Shown: in pieces, positions 43,892 to 54,110 of the stretch
Layout of the letters: each line of letters begins with the position of its first letter
Position numbering within the stretch: position 1 is the first letter of the stretch
Source: Streptomyces sp. ISL-43
GTDB lineage: Bacteria; Actinomycetota; Actinomycetes; Streptomycetales; Streptomycetaceae
Assembly: GCF_018614195.1 (NCBI RefSeq)
Contig: NZ_JAGGOT010000002.1
Span: forward strand, 28,478 to 92,477
Direction: 5' to 3'
Length of the DNA: 64,000 nt
Made by a program: the position numbers and the translations under genes
The notes under the pieces: model-generated
What the model was told of the DNA's origin: nothing
Seen by the model: only the letters and a program-made list of their open reading frames with translations
The model's database searches: none

Positions 43892-45067
43892 CTACGCCCG
43901 CCCCCGAAACCGCCGCCGCTCCCCCGCATCCCGCTGCGCCGCATCCGCCAGCCGGACGACCGCCGTGTCCCGCCCCGCCACCACCGGCTTCGGCGATCGC
44001 GCGGCCTTCGCCTTGTACTGCGCCGCGTCCGCCAGCCGGAACAGCCGCCGCGAGGACTTCACCGGGCCGATCGGATCCCCGGTCGACGCGACCCCGCAGG
44101 CGACCCCCTCGCCCAGCTCCAGTTCGGCGGCGCGCAGGCACACCTCCTCGGTGACCCGCACCACCTCGTCCGCCGAAGGCCCGACGCTGACCAGGCAGAA
44201 CTCGTCCCCGCCCAGCCGCGCGACCAGAGATCCCGGCAGCATCGCCCCGCACAGGCTGAGCACGGAGCCGAAACGTTCCAGCAACCGGTCGCCCATCGCA
44301 TGGCCGAGCGTGTCGTTGACCTTCTTGAGGCCGTTCAGGTCACAGACGACCAGGCTGACCACGGTCGCCGGACCGCCCGCCCCGCCCGCCCCGCCCGCAT
44401 CGCCCGCCCCGGCCGCCCCGGCCGCCACGCTCCTGCGGTGCTCCTCCAGCGCCTCGTCGAGCCGCATGTCCACGGCCCGCCGGTTGGCCAGCCCGGTCAG
44501 CGGATCGGTGAAGGCGAGCCGCCGGGCCTCCTCCAGCCGGTCGTTCTGCGCGAGCCCGGCCGCGACCACCGCCGCCAGGACGGTCGCGAACTCCGCGTCG
44601 TCCTCGTCGAAGTCCGGCAGCCCCTCGTCCCTGGCCACGTACAGCTCGCCCCACGCCCGCCCGCTCAGCACGATCGGCGCGACCACGCACGTCCCGCGCC
44701 CGCGCCCGCGCAGCGCCTCTCCCCTGCGGCCCGGCCGGTCCCCGACCGCGCTCTCCACCCAGGCGTGGGGTCCGCCACCGCCCACCCAGCGCTCGTGCAG
44801 GAACTCCGTGATCTCCGGAAAGTCGTGGACGGGGTACGACTCGTCCTCGGGGAACTCCTCCTCCCCGGCCCGGCGCTCCCCCTCGTTCACGAGCACCCGC
44901 AGGCGCCCGCGCTCCCGCTCCCACGCGGAGATGGCGGCGAACGACCCGTCCATCGCCAGCCTCGCCCCCCGCGCCGCGGCCCGGACACTGTCCCGCGGCG
45001 CGCACGCGGCCGCCATGGCCTGCGCGAGGCCCACGACGGCTCGAAGCCGCCCGTCAACACCCATCAC
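43892..45067 (-). CDS. GAF-GGDEF protein, probable diguanylate cyclase
   Basis: A 391-residue cytoplasmic protein. An N-terminal GAF domain (residues about 20-190, with a conserved-looking VVAPIVLSGRAWGELYVARD) is followed by a GGDEF domain beginning DPLTGLANRRAVDMRL. The active site is intact, RLGGDEFCLVSVG. The enzyme would make cyclic di-GMP, which controls development through BldD in streptomycetes. No RxxD inhibitory site is visible upstream of GGDEF, so product feedback may be weak. The GAF ligand is unknown. The gene is separate from hutH downstream and from the enoyl-CoA hydratase gene upstream. Confidence 0.92.
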   Translation of the reverse strand: MMGVDGRLRAVVGLAQAMAAACAPRDSVRAAARGARLAMDGSFAAISAWERERGRLRVLVNEGERRAGEEEFPEDESYPVHDFPEITEFLHERWVGGGGPHAWVESAVGDRPGRRGEALRGRGRGTCVVAPIVLSGRAWGELYVARDEGLPDFDEDDAEFATVLAAVVAAGLAQNDRLEEARRLAFTDPLTGLANRRAVDMRLDEALEEHRRSVAAGAAGAGDAGGAGGAGGPATVVSLVVCDLNGLKKVNDTLGHAMGDRLLERFGSVLSLCGAMLPGSLVARLGGDEFCLVSVGPSADEVVRVTEEVCLRAAELELGEGVACGVASTGDPIGPVKSSRRLFRLADAAQYKAKAARSPKPVVAGRDTAVVRLADAAQRDAGERRRFRGRA

Positions 45068-45187
45068 CCCAGGTTAGAGGTTTTGTCCGATTTGGTGACA
45101 ATTGACGCGACATTCGGTGGCACCAAGATCACGCCTGGTGACGGGAAAACGCGGGCGCCGCGAACCCACCCCGGGCAACAGGGAAGG

Positions 45188-46033
45188 TCACACCCCCGGC
45201 CACACCGGCCTGCGCTTCTCGTTGAACGCCGCCACGCCCTCCGCCCGGTCCCCCGAGAAGGCGGCCGAACGCCACGCCGCGTCCTCGATCTCCAGCCCGG
45301 CCGTCAGGTCCATCCCGTGCCCGAGCCGCAGCGCCCGCTTCGCCGCCCGCAGTCCGACGGGGGAGTTCGCCGCCATCCGCGCGGCCAGGGCGAGCGCCTC
45401 TTCCCGGTCCGACCCCGCCGGGACCACCGAGTCGACCAGCCCCAGGGCCAGCGCCTCGCCGGCCTCCACGCGCCGCGCGGTGAAGATCAGCTCCGCGGCC
45501 CGCGCCGCCCCCACCCGCCGGGGCAGCAGCTGCGTCCCGCCGCCTCCGGGGATCACGCCGACCGACACCTCGGGCAGCCCCACCACCGCGGTCTCGTCGG
45601 CCACGATGACGTCGCACGCGAGGGCCAGCTCGAAGCCGCCGCCCAGCGCGAACCCGTGCACCGCCGCGATCGTCGGCATCGGCAGCTCCAGCACGCCCCC
45701 GTACGCGCCCCGCGTGGTCGGCCGCTGCCGCACCAGCTCGGCGTCCGACAGGGAGTTGCGCTCCTTGAGGTCCGCGCCCACGCAGAACGCCCTCCCGGCG
45801 GTCGAGGAGAGCACGACGACCCGTACCGACGCGTCCGCCGCGAGCGAGGCGCAGGCGGAACCGATCGCCCGCGCCATCTCCGTGGACACCGCGTTCATCG
45901 CCTTGGGCCGGTCCAGGACCAGCTCCACGACACCGCCGTCATGCCGGCGCACGGCCACGAATTCCGACACGGGCGATGCATCCGATACGGGCGATGCAGG
46001 CGATTCGGGTGATGCAGAGACAGGCTCGGACAC
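45188..46033 (-). CDS. Enoyl-CoA hydratase/isomerase family protein
   Basis: A 281-residue crotonase-fold enzyme, probably hydrating 2-enoyl-CoA in fatty-acid or amino-acid breakdown. Marks are LVLDRPKAMNAVSTEM, the oxyanion-hole segments AGRAFCVGADLKERNS and VHGFALGGGFELALACDVIV, and the late catalytic region GVIPGGGGTQLLPRRVGAAR with both acidic residues. The first 24 residues (SEPVSASPESPASPVSDASP) are low-complexity, encoded by short repeated GGCGATGCAT-like units, so the true start may lie a little downstream; GTG 46033 is the longest. Together with the acyl-CoA carboxylase cluster it suggests a short-chain acyl-CoA pathway. Confidence 0.88.
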   Translation of the reverse strand: MSEPVSASPESPASPVSDASPVSEFVAVRRHDGGVVELVLDRPKAMNAVSTEMARAIGSACASLAADASVRVVVLSSTAGRAFCVGADLKERNSLSDAELVRQRPTTRGAYGGVLELPMPTIAAVHGFALGGGFELALACDVIVADETAVVGLPEVSVGVIPGGGGTQLLPRRVGAARAAELIFTARRVEAGEALALGLVDSVVPAGSDREEALALAARMAANSPVGLRAAKRALRLGHGMDLTAGLEIEDAAWRSAAFSGDRAEGVAAFNEKRRPVWPGV

Positions 46034-46059
46034 AGGGCGACCCTCCCGGTTAACGAACG

Positions 46060-47271
46060 TTACCCGGGGATCTTAGGGTTCCGCCGCGTCAGCGACCAGG
46101 GCTCCACGAGACCCAGCCCGCGCACCGGCCGCTGCCACATCGGCTGGAGCGCGAAGCGGTACACGCCGCCGCCCTCCTCCGCCTCCGCCTCTTTCTCCGA
46201 TACCGGCGCCGCGCCCGTCCGCCCGAGCTCCTCGGCCATCGCGCCGTCGACCAGCACGGCGTCCTTCGGCGCTATGGACGTGAGCCGCGAGGCCAGGTTC
46301 ACCGTGGTCCCGAAGACGTCGCCCATCCGGGTCGTCACGGTCCCGAAGGCGATGCCCACCCGCAGCTCCGGCATCTGCGGATCGGCGCCCATCGTCTCGA
46401 TCAGCCGCAGCGCGATCTCCGCCGCCGTGCCCGCGTCGTCGGCGCAGTACAGCACCTCGTCGCCGAGCGTCTTGATCAGCCGGCCGCCGTGCGCCGCGAC
46501 CAGGTCCGCCGCCGTGGTCTCGAAGGCCTCGACGAGCTCGCCGAGCTCCTCCTCCTCCAGCCGCCGCGTCAGACGGGTGAAGCCCACCAGGTCCGCGAAT
46601 CCCACCGCGAGCCGCCGGTCGACCATCTCCTCGTCGTCCGCCACCTGCACGACCCGCCCGGTCGCGGCCGCCAGCTGGCGCCGCCACACGTAGACGAGGA
46701 ACTCCTCCAGCTCCGGCAGCAGCAGCTCGACCAGCGGGTACGTGACCTCCGTACGGGTCATTCCCGGCTCCGGCGGCTCCGTCAGCCCTTCCAGGAAGGA
46801 GTCGATCTGCCACTCCGCGAGCCGTGCCGTGGTCTGCCCGGTGGACCGTGCCACCTGCACCGCCATCGGCTCGCTGAGCAGCCCGGCCTCGACGAGGCCG
46901 GCGAGCCGGCGCAGCGCCAGTACGTCCGCCTCCGTCAGGGCCTTGGCCTGGCCGATGTCCGCGAAGCCCATGGCCCGCCAGAAGCGGGAGGCGAGCTCCA
47001 TCGAGACTCCGGCGCTGCGGGCCGCCTGGAAGGGGGTGTACCGGCGCTCGGCGCCCAGGATCAGCTGCTCCAGGCGGATGGCGAGCGGGTCGGCCGTCGG
47101 CTGGGCCGTGTGGTCGACCTCGTGGTGGGGAGTGTGCTGGTCGCGGCCGATCGGGGTGGCCGGGCTCGCGGCCGCGCCGGAGGCCGGCGCGGTTCCGGAG
47201 CCCGACGCGGTTCCGGAGGACGGCGCCGTTCCGGGGGCGGGCGCGCTGGACTGCGGGTCGTCGACGGTCAA
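46060..47271 (-). CDS. cya: Class III adenylate cyclase
   Basis: A 403-residue protein (TTG start at 47271 preceded by AGGAGG six bases upstream; a GTG at 47301 would add ten residues). A Pro/Ala/Ser/Thr-rich N-terminal tail is followed by a helical regulatory domain (ERRYTPFQAARSAGVSMELA and on). The class III catalytic domain begins AVGFADLVGFTRLTRRLEEE and continues HGGRLIKTLGDEVLYCADDA, with both metal-binding Asp residues present. It makes cAMP, which in streptomycetes affects germination and development. The helical region between is shared with streptomycete adenylate cyclases and carries a MerR-like LTEADVLALRRLAGLV stretch. Confidence 0.92.
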   Translation of the reverse strand: MTVDDPQSSAPAPGTAPSSGTASGSGTAPASGAAASPATPIGRDQHTPHHEVDHTAQPTADPLAIRLEQLILGAERRYTPFQAARSAGVSMELASRFWRAMGFADIGQAKALTEADVLALRRLAGLVEAGLLSEPMAVQVARSTGQTTARLAEWQIDSFLEGLTEPPEPGMTRTEVTYPLVELLLPELEEFLVYVWRRQLAAATGRVVQVADDEEMVDRRLAVGFADLVGFTRLTRRLEEEELGELVEAFETTAADLVAAHGGRLIKTLGDEVLYCADDAGTAAEIALRLIETMGADPQMPELRVGIAFGTVTTRMGDVFGTTVNLASRLTSIAPKDAVLVDGAMAEELGRTGAAPVSEKEAEAEEGGGVYRFALQPMWQRPVRGLGLVEPWSLTRRNPKIPG

Positions 47272-47408
47272 GGGCCGCCTCCTGTCCATATCCGTGCGCA
47301 CTGCCCAACCGGTTGATCACCGCAAGGACCGGGATCGCCTAAACCATACGGCAGGTGTGCCGTAGCTCACTCCCCTGCTCCGTCACCCGGGGGCGGCTGC
47401 CCGGCGGC

Positions 47409-48287
47409 TTACCGGACCGACCGCAGATGGACCACGTCCCCTGCCCCCACGGCCTCCCGCTCCCCGTCCGCCGTCCGTACGACGAGCCGCCCGTCCGCGT
47501 CCACCGCTTCGGCCGTCCCGGTGAGAGTGCGCCCGCCCGGGAGCTCGGCCCGCACGTGCTTGCCGAGGGTCGCGCAGCCCGCCGCGTACGTCTCCTGCAG
47601 ACCGCTGGCCGCCGGATCGCCCCCGGCCGCGCGCCAGTCCCCGTACCACTGCTCCAGCGAGCGGAGCACGGCCTTGAGCAGCGGGTTCCGGTCGGTGACG
47701 GAGGCCTTGGCCAGCAGCAGCGATCCGGCGGTCTCCACCGGCAGCTCGTCGTCGGTCATGGTCACGTTGAGCCCGATCCCGATGACGACCCCGTCGTCGA
47801 CGCGCTCGGCGAGGATCCCGCCGGTCTTGCGCTCCTCCCCGTCCACGGCGACCAGCAGGTCGTTGGGCCACTTGAGGGCGGTGTCCACCCCGGCGGCCCG
47901 CGACAAGCCGGTCGCGGTGGCCACCCCGGCCAGCAGGGTCAGCCACCCCCACCGCTCCGGCGGCACCTGCGGCCCGGGCTTGAGCAGTACGGAGAAGAAC
48001 AGTCCGGACCGCGCCGGGGCGATCCAGCTCCGGTCCAGCCGCCCGCGCCCGGCGGTCTGCTGCTCGGCGACGAGCACGGCCCCCTCGGCCAGCTCCCCGG
48101 CCCGCGCGGAGAGGTCGCTGTTGGTCGACCCGGTGGACCCGACCACCTCCAGCGAGGTCCACAGCCCCTCCCCGGTCACGAGAGCCCGCTGCAGCGCGGC
48201 GACGTTCAACGGCGGCCGGTCCAGGTTCGACCAGCGGCCCGCGGAAGCTCCGGTCGAAGCCCCGCCTGATGCATCTGATGGCGTCAT
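47409..48287 (-). CDS. birA: Biotin-[acetyl-CoA-carboxylase] ligase
   Basis: A 292-residue enzyme that attaches biotin to the carrier lysine of acyl-CoA carboxylases. Its likely substrate, the EAMKM site, is encoded in this same neighbourhood at 52261. The biotinyl-AMP loop is QQTAGRGRLDRSWIAP at about residues 75-90. KWPNDLLVAVDGEERKTGGI lies in the middle and a C-terminal SH3-like domain ends the protein. It lacks the N-terminal DNA-binding domain of E. coli BirA, so it is a group I ligase without repressor function. The ATG at 48287 (MTPSDASGG) is preferred to 48353. It is divergent from the carboxylase beta-subunit gene. Confidence 0.95.
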   Translation of the reverse strand: MTPSDASGGASTGASAGRWSNLDRPPLNVAALQRALVTGEGLWTSLEVVGSTGSTNSDLSARAGELAEGAVLVAEQQTAGRGRLDRSWIAPARSGLFFSVLLKPGPQVPPERWGWLTLLAGVATATGLSRAAGVDTALKWPNDLLVAVDGEERKTGGILAERVDDGVVIGIGLNVTMTDDELPVETAGSLLLAKASVTDRNPLLKAVLRSLEQWYGDWRAAGGDPAASGLQETYAAGCATLGKHVRAELPGGRTLTGTAEAVDADGRLVVRTADGEREAVGAGDVVHLRSVR

Positions 48288-48418
48288 GCAAGCCAGATTA
48301 GGTGTGTCAAACGCCGCACTGCCGAGCGCCATGCCCGCCGATACGCTACGCACCAGTAGCTAGTAGTAGTCACGTAATTTGCCAGGCCGTTGACACCACG
48401 CAGGGAGCCGCGACCCCG

Positions 48419-50014
48419 ATGTCACAACCGTCAGAGCCGATCGACATGCACACCACCGCGGGGAAGATCGCGGATCTGCAGCGCCGCGTCGAGGAAGCCA
48501 CCCATGCCGGGTCCGGGCGGGCGGTGGAGAAGCAGCACGCCAAGGGAAAGCTGACGGCGCGTGAGCGGGTGGCCCTCCTGCTGGACGAGGGGTCCTTCGT
48601 CGAGCTCGACGAGTTCGCCCGGCACCGGTCGACGAACTTCGGGCTGGAGAAGACCCGCCCGTACGGGGACGGCGTCGTCACCGGCTACGGCACCGTCGAC
48701 GGGCGTCCCGTCGCCCTGTTCTCGCAGGACTTCACCGTGTTCGGCGGAGCCCTCGGCGAGGTCTACGGCCAGAAGATCATGAAGGTGATGGACTTCGCGC
48801 TGAAGACCGGCTGCCCGCTGGTCGGCATCAACGACTCCGGCGGCGCCCGCATCCAGGAGGGCGTCAGCGCGCTCGGCATGTACGGCGAGATCTTCCGCCG
48901 CAACGTGCACGCCTCCGGAGTGATCCCGCAGATCAGCCTGGTCGTCGGGCCCTGCGCCGGCGGGGCCGTGTACTCCCCCGCCATCACCGACTTCACGGTC
49001 ATGGTCGACCAGACCTCGCACATGTTCATCACCGGTCCGGACGTCATCAAGACCGTCACCGGCGAGGACGTCGGCTTCGAGGAGCTGGGCGGGGCGCGCA
49101 CGCACAACAGCACGTCCGGCGTCGCGCACCACATGGCGGGTGACGAGAAGGACGCCATCGAGTACGTGAAGTCGCTGCTGTCCTACCTCCCGTCGAACAA
49201 CCTCTCCGAGGCCCCGGCCTTCCCCGAGGAAGCCGACACCGAGGTCTCCGAGACCGACCGCGAGCTCGACGTACTGATCCCGGACAGCGCGAACCAGCCG
49301 TACGACATGCACACCGTGATCGAGCACGTGCTCGACGACGCGGAGTTCCTGGAGACGCAGTCGCTGTTCGCGCCTAACATCCTCACCGGCTTCGGCCGCG
49401 TCGAGGGCCACCCGGTCGGGGTCGTCGCCAACCAGCCGATGCAGTTCGCCGGCTGCCTGGACATCGACGCCTCCGAGAAGGCGGCCCGCTTCGTACGGAC
49501 CTGCGACGCCTTCAACATCCCGGTGCTGACGTTCGTCGACGTGCCGGGCTTCCTGCCGGGCACCGACCAGGAGTACAACGGAATCATCCGGCGCGGCGCG
49601 AAGCTGATCTACGCGTACGCCGAGGCGACCGTCCCCCTGATCACCGTCATCACCCGCAAGGCCTTCGGCGGCGCCTACGACGTCATGGGCTCCAAGCACC
49701 TGGGCGCCGACCTAAACCTCGCCTGGCCGACCGCGCAGATCGCGGTCATGGGCGCGCAGGGCGCGGTGAACATCCTGCACCGCAGGGCCATCGCCGAAGC
49801 GGAGGAGGCCGGCAACGCCGAGGAGACCCGGGCGCGGCTCATCACCGAGTACGAGGACGCGCTGCTGAACCCGTACACGGCCGCCGAGCGCGGTTACATC
49901 GACGCGGTGACGATGCCGTCCGAGACCCGGGCACACGTGGTGAAGGGGCTGCGGCAGCTGCGCACCAAGCGGGAGTCCCTGCCCCCGAAGAAGCACGGCA
50001 ACATCCCCCTCTAG
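48419..50014 (+). CDS. pccB: Acyl-CoA (propionyl/acetyl-CoA) carboxylase beta subunit
   Basis: A 531-residue carboxyltransferase subunit. It transfers the carboxyl group from biotin to propionyl- or acetyl-CoA, supplying methylmalonyl- or malonyl-CoA for fatty acids and polyketides. Family marks are [18 protein letters not shown], the oxyanion segments [17 protein letters not shown] and [16 protein letters not shown], and the C-terminal [16 protein letters not shown]. An Asp in the substrate pocket (near the [15 protein letters not shown] stretch) is the residue that controls acetyl versus propionyl preference in the family, but I cannot assign it with certainty. The epsilon subunit gene follows 20 bases downstream. 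Confidence 0.95.
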   Translation: MSQPSEPIDMHTTAGKIADLQRRVEEATHAGSGRAVEKQHAKGKLTARERVALLLDEGSFVELDEFARHRSTNFGLEKTRPYGDGVVTGYGTVDGRPVALFSQDFTVFGGALGEVYGQKIMKVMDFALKTGCPLVGINDSGGARIQEGVSALGMYGEIFRRNVHASGVIPQISLVVGPCAGGAVYSPAITDFTVMVDQTSHMFITGPDVIKTVTGEDVGFEELGGARTHNSTSGVAHHMAGDEKDAIEYVKSLLSYLPSNNLSEAPAFPEEADTEVSETDRELDVLIPDSANQPYDMHTVIEHVLDDAEFLETQSLFAPNILTGFGRVEGHPVGVVANQPMQFAGCLDIDASEKAARFVRTCDAFNIPVLTFVDVPGFLPGTDQEYNGIIRRGAKLIYAYAEATVPLITVITRKAFGGAYDVMGSKHLGADLNLAWPTAQIAVMGAQGAVNILHRRAIAEAEEAGNAEETRARLITEYEDALLNPYTAAERGYIDAVTMPSETRAHVVKGLRQLRTKRESLPPKKHGNIPL

Positions 50015-50036
50015 CCGGCACCACGAGGAGCTCGCA

Positions 50037-50246
50037 GTGATGATCAAGGTCGTCAAGGGGAACCCGACCCCGGAGGAGCTGGCCGCCGCACTGGCGGTGG
50101 TCCAAGCGCGCGCGGCGGCGCTGGCATCGGTGCCGCCGGGCGCGCAGCGGGTGGCGGACGCGTGGGCCGCGCCGGTCCGGGTGGCCCGGCGGACGCTGCC
50201 GCGGCCCGGTCCGGGCGCGTGGGGGCGTACGTACTGGCCCTCCTAG
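50037..50246 (+). CDS. accE: Acyl-CoA carboxylase epsilon subunit
   Basis: A 69-residue protein directly after the beta subunit. The GTG at 50037 is preceded by GAGGAG at seven bases; the ATG at 50040 is also possible. The opening IKVVKGNPTPEELAAALAVV is the diagnostic motif of actinobacterial epsilon subunits. These bind the beta subunits and strengthen the complex with the biotinylated alpha subunit. The rest is basic and ends WGRTYWPS, also typical. Confidence 0.93.
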   Translation: MMIKVVKGNPTPEELAAALAVVQARAAALASVPPGAQRVADAWAAPVRVARRTLPRPGPGAWGRTYWPS

Positions 50247-50378
50247 GCCTCCCAGGCCTCCTGGGCGCTCTCCGGGCCGCCTCCTGGCCCGGGCCGGCCG
50301 AAGAATGACGCAAACCGGCGTGGCGCCTGAGTACCCGTACTCAGGCGCCACAGCCGTTGCCGGGGCCAGGATCGGGGA

Positions 50379-50513
50379 ATGCTCTGGTCAGACCCTGAAG
50401 ACGAGCCGCCGAAGGACATGCGCGAGGCCCAGGCGATGGTCCGGCGGATGACGGTGGTCGTCGTCATCGCCATGATCGTCGTGGTGTACGTGCTCGGCCT
50501 GGGCGGATTCTAG
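50379..50513 (+). CDS. Small single-pass membrane protein (44 residues)
   Basis: ATG at 50379, preceded by ATCGGGGA. The product is [20 protein letters not shown], then [20 protein letters not shown] and LGGF: an acidic soluble start, then one membrane segment of about 20 residues. The coding pattern (third-position G/C), the start signal and the place between the carboxylase and maf genes support a real gene. Function unknown. Confidence 0.7.
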   Translation: MLWSDPEDEPPKDMREAQAMVRRMTVVVVIAMIVVVYVLGLGGF

Positions 50514-50676
50514 ATCGCCTCCCGGCGGCCGCCCGGTGATCGCCGCCCGGCCGCGGCCCACGCACCCCGCGTGCCGGCTGCGGCTGCCCGGAGACCCCCT
50601 CCCTGCGGCGGCGAGCCCGGACGCCCCCTCCCGGGCTGTGGCAGCCCGCCGCCCGGGCCGCCCTACGATGGCGGAC

Positions 50677-51297
50677 ATGACTGCCGAACACCGCCCCGAC
50701 GCCCGCCACTCGCTCGTCCTCGCCTCCGCCTCGCCCGCCCGGCTGAACTTGATGCGGCAGGCCGGGCTCGCCCCGCACGTGATCGTCAGCGGCTTCGACG
50801 AGGACGCCCTGACCGCCGACTCCCCCGCCGAGCTGGCCCTCGCGCTGGCCGAGGCGAAGGCGGCCGTCGTGGCGGCCCTGGACGAGGCCGCGGGCGCCCT
50901 GGTGATCGGCTGCGACTCCGTGCTGGAGCTGGACGGCGAGGCGCTGGGCAAGCCGGCGGACGCCGAGGAGGCGACGGCCCGCTGGAAGTCCATGCGCGGG
51001 CGCGCCGGGGTGCTGCGCACCGGGCACTGCGTGATCGACACGGCGACGGGCCGCCAGGTCTCGGCCACGGCGTCGACCACGGTCCGCTTCGGCGAGCCGA
51101 CGGACGCGGAGGTGGCGGCGTACGTGGCGAGCGGGGAGCCGCTGCACGTGGCGGGGGCGTTCACCCTGGACGGGCTGTCGGCGCCGTTCATCGAGGGCAT
51201 CGACGGGGATCACGGCAATGTGATCGGGATCTCCCTGCCGCTGCTGCGCTCCCTGCTGGCCGAACTGGGCGTGTCGATCACGGACTTGTGGGCTTGA
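50677..51297 (+). CDS. maf: Maf-family nucleoside-triphosphate pyrophosphatase
   Basis: A 206-residue house-cleaning enzyme that hydrolyses non-canonical or pyrimidine nucleoside triphosphates. It may also restrain septum formation. The opening [19 protein letters not shown] is the Maf signature. The central [20 protein letters not shown] contains the catalytic Asp, and the C-terminal [20 protein letters not shown] follows the family. The ATG at 50677 (MTAEHRPDA) is preferred; an ATG at 50668 adds three residues. The gene position between the carboxylase subunit genes is usual in Streptomyces. Confidence 0.94.
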   Translation: MTAEHRPDARHSLVLASASPARLNLMRQAGLAPHVIVSGFDEDALTADSPAELALALAEAKAAVVAALDEAAGALVIGCDSVLELDGEALGKPADAEEATARWKSMRGRAGVLRTGHCVIDTATGRQVSATASTTVRFGEPTDAEVAAYVASGEPLHVAGAFTLDGLSAPFIEGIDGDHGNVIGISLPLLRSLLAELGVSITDLWA

Positions 51298-51841
51298 AAT
51301 CCCCGAAGTCCCCGAGCAGCGGGTGACCCGGCGGCGCGTCCTGGACCTCGGGGCCGCCGCCGGCGCCGTCCGCGCCCCGGGCGCCCGCGTCGGCCCCGCG
51401 CGCGTCCTTGGCCGAGTAGAGCATCAGGCTCGCCACCAGCAGGCACAGGATCGCCATCATCACCCCGAAGGCGGGCCAGCCGACCAGGCCGACGACGAGG
51501 GCGCCGAGCAGTCCGTGGGTGACGGCGGCGGTGACGAGGAGCACACGGGCGAAGGTTCCCGGCGCCCGGTCGCGGATCGCGGCGACGGCGAGGAAGACGG
51601 CACAGAGCAGCAGGAAGCCGCCCATGCCGGCGCCCATCGCGTAGGTCGCCTTGGACATGACGGACGGATCCATGCCCGCGATGGACATCGACTGGTTCGC
51701 GGTGGTCCGGCCCAGGACGAGGTGGACGAAGGCCAGCACCGCCCCCTCGGCGACCAGTACGACCGCGGTCGCTCCGGCCACGGATCTCCGCAGCACCACG
51801 CCACCCACACCAGCCACGACGCCCCCATCCCCCACAAGCAC
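51278..51841 (-). CDS. Membrane protein of unknown function
   Basis: About 187 residues with four hydrophobic segments: [56 protein letters not shown] and [16 protein letters not shown] short Gly/Ala-rich cytoplasmic tail ends the protein. The last 20 bases overlap the end of maf on the other strand. The start is uncertain: GTG 51841 fits best to the protein, while a longer frame begins at 51889. I do not recognise a family. Confidence 0.6.
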   Translation of the reverse strand: MLVGDGGVVAGVGGVVLRRSVAGATAVVLVAEGAVLAFVHLVLGRTTANQSMSIAGMDPSVMSKATYAMGAGMGGFLLLCAVFLAVAAIRDRAPGTFARVLLVTAAVTHGLLGALVVGLVGWPAFGVMMAILCLLVASLMLYSAKDARGADAGARGADGAGGGPEVQDAPPGHPLLGDFGDFKPTSP

Positions 51842-51889
51842 AAGCCTGTTCGACGCCAGGAGGCTACTAACGGGTAATCCTGCCGACAA

Positions 51890-52260
51890 GGGGCCGGGAC
51901 CGCTTCGTTACGGTGGGGCTCCCACCCGATGACCGCCCGGCATCGGCGTGGCGTCGGTCCGGCGTCGGTCCGGCATCGGCGCGGGTCTCCTCACGGCGGT
52001 CACGCAAAGAATGAATGGGCCGTTCGTAGGGACTCGACAAAGAATCACCCGGGCCCGCTGACCTGGCGGACAGAGACCAGGACCGCGCGACAGGGTTACT
52101 GTGCAGTCGGGGATCCCCCTGACTTGGGGCGCCGCATGGGTTTTTTCGACTCCAGTCAGACTCGAATCACACTGTGTGTGGGCAAGGTCACCTCTGGGGA
52201 AGGGTCGAAAGGCCGTGTGGGCTGTCCCTAAACTCAGCTTGTTTCAAGGAGGGAGCCATC
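51890..52260. other. Upstream region of the carboxylase alpha-subunit gene
   Basis: About 370 bases without a credible gene. It begins with a short tandem GGTCCGGCATCGG-like repeat (51955-51985). A TTTTTT run lies near 52140 and a CACACTGTGTGTG palindrome at about 52167-52180, just before the strong AAGGAGGGAG ribosome site. It must contain the promoter of the alpha-subunit gene; no boxes are assigned. Confidence 0.5.
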
Positions 52261-54015
52261 GTGCGCAAGGTGCTCATCGCCAACCGTGGCGAAATCGCAG
52301 TCCGCGTTGCTCGGGCCTGCCGGGATGCCGGGATCGGGAGCGTAGCCGTCTACGCCGATCCGGACCGGGACGCTCTGCATGTCCGCGCGGCCGACGAAGC
52401 TTTCGCGTTGGGCGGTGACACCCCGGCCGCCAGCTACTTGGACATGTCCAAGATCCTGCAGGCCGCAGCCGATTCCGGTGCGGACGCCATCCATCCCGGA
52501 TACGGCTTCCTCTCCGAGAACGCCGACTTCGCGCAGGCCGTCATCGACGCGGGCCTGACCTGGATCGGCCCGCCGCCGCAGGCGATCCGCGACCTCGGCG
52601 ACAAGGTCGCCGCCCGCCACATCGCGCTGCGCGCCGGCGCGCCGCTCGTGGCCGGCACGCCCGACCCGGTCTCCGGGTCGGACGAGGTCGTCGCCTTCGC
52701 CAAGGAGCACGGGCTGCCGATCGCGATCAAGGCCGCTTTCGGCGGTGGCGGTCGCGGTCTGAAGGTCGCCCGGAACCTCGAAGAGGTGCCGGAGCTCTAC
52801 GACTCCGCCGTGCGCGAGGCCATCGCCGCCTTCGGTCGCGGCGAGTGCTTCGTCGAGCAGTACCTCGACAAGCCGCGGCACGTCGAGACCCAGTGCCTGG
52901 CCGACTCCCACGGCAACGTGGTCGTCGTCTCCACCCGTGACTGCTCGCTGCAGCGCCGCCACCAGAAGCTGGTGGAGGAGGCCCCCGCGCCGTTCCTGAG
53001 CGACGCGCAGAACGCGGAGCTCTACGCCGCCTCGAAGGCGATCCTGAAGGAGGCCGGCTACGTCGGCGCGGGAACCGTCGAGTTCCTCGTCTCCGCCGAC
53101 GGCCTCATCTCCTTCCTCGAGGTCAACACCCGCCTGCAGGTCGAGCACCCGGTGACCGAAGAGGTCGCCGGCATCGACCTGGTGCGCGAGATGTTCCGCA
53201 TCGCCGACGGCGAGGAGCTCGGCTACGGGGACCCGGTCATGCGCGGCCACTCCTTCGAGTTCCGCATCAACGGCGAGGACCCGGGCCGCGGCTTCCTCCC
53301 GGCGCCGGGCACCGTCACCAAGTTCGCCGCCCCGTCCGGCCCGGGCGTCCGCCTCGACGCGGGCGTCGAGAGCGGCTCGGTCATCGGCCCCGCGTGGGAC
53401 TCCCTGCTCGCCAAGCTCATCGTTACGGGCGCCACGCGCGAGCAGGCCCTGCAGCGGGCGGCGCGCGCGCTGGCCGAGTTCGACGTGGAGGGCATGGCCA
53501 CGGCCATCCCGTTCCACCGCGCGGTCGTCGCCGACCCGGCCTTCACCTCCGACCCGTTCACGATCCACACCCGCTGGATCGAGACCGAGTTCGTCAACGA
53601 GATCCCGGCGTTCGTGGTTCCCGCCGTGGACGACACCGAGGACGAGCCGGGCCGCGAGACCGTGGTCGTCGAGGTCGGCGGCAAGCGCCTGGAGGTCTCC
53701 CTCCCGTCCTCGCTGGGCATGACCCTGGCCCGCACCGCCGCAGCCGGCGGCGCGAAGCCCAAGCGTCGCGCGGCGAAGAAGTCCGGCCCGGCCGCCTCCG
53801 GCGACACGCTGGCCTCGCCCATGCAGGGCACGATCGTCAAGGTCGCGGTCGAGGAGGGCCAGCAGGTCAACGAGGGCGACCTGATCGTCGTCCTCGAGGC
53901 GATGAAGATGGAACAGCCGCTGAACGCGCACCGGTCGGGCACGATCGTCGGCCTGTCGGCGGAGGTCGGCGCGTCCCTGACGTCCGGCGCGGCCATCTGC
54001 GAGATCAAGGACTGA
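52261..54015 (+). CDS. accA2: Acyl-CoA carboxylase alpha subunit: biotin carboxylase plus biotin carrier
   Basis: A 584-residue fused subunit with biotin carboxylase (residues 1-450) and biotin carrier (last 75). It carboxylates its own biotin with ATP and bicarbonate for the beta subunits such as that at 48419. The ATG-less start is GTG 52261 with AAGGAGGG upstream. The N-terminal [20 protein letters not shown], the ATP-grasp glycine loop [11 protein letters not shown] at about 162-172, [14 protein letters not shown] and the biotin lysine in EAMKMEQP near residue 550 are all intact. The linker is Ala/Lys-rich ([16 protein letters not shown]). The epsilon and beta subunit genes and birA are within 5 kb, so the whole enzyme and its activator are encoded together. 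Confidence 0.96.
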   Translation: MRKVLIANRGEIAVRVARACRDAGIGSVAVYADPDRDALHVRAADEAFALGGDTPAASYLDMSKILQAAADSGADAIHPGYGFLSENADFAQAVIDAGLTWIGPPPQAIRDLGDKVAARHIALRAGAPLVAGTPDPVSGSDEVVAFAKEHGLPIAIKAAFGGGGRGLKVARNLEEVPELYDSAVREAIAAFGRGECFVEQYLDKPRHVETQCLADSHGNVVVVSTRDCSLQRRHQKLVEEAPAPFLSDAQNAELYAASKAILKEAGYVGAGTVEFLVSADGLISFLEVNTRLQVEHPVTEEVAGIDLVREMFRIADGEELGYGDPVMRGHSFEFRINGEDPGRGFLPAPGTVTKFAAPSGPGVRLDAGVESGSVIGPAWDSLLAKLIVTGATREQALQRAARALAEFDVEGMATAIPFHRAVVADPAFTSDPFTIHTRWIETEFVNEIPAFVVPAVDDTEDEPGRETVVVEVGGKRLEVSLPSSLGMTLARTAAAGGAKPKRRAAKKSGPAASGDTLASPMQGTIVKVAVEEGQQVNEGDLIVVLEAMKMEQPLNAHRSGTIVGLSAEVGASLTSGAAICEIKD

Positions 54016-54040
54016 CCTCCGCGGCTCCAGCGACACGAAA

Positions 54041-54078
54041 GACGGCCTGTGCACCCCTTCCGGGGCGCACAGGCCGTC
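54041..54078. terminator. Bidirectional hairpin terminator
   Basis: A perfect 12-bp outer stem (54041-54052 with 54067-54078) with further CCCC/GGGG pairing inside. It lies between the carboxylase alpha-subunit gene and the convergent immunity candidate. Confidence 0.85.
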
Positions 54079-54110
54079 TTTACGTCGTGCGCGGACGACC
54101 GCTCAGCGGG

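Noticed and set aside
45960..46033. Short GGCGATGCA-type repeats at the start of the enoyl-CoA hydratase as a regulatory repeat
   Set aside because: They encode a low-complexity Ser/Pro/Ala tail in frame and most likely arose by slippage.
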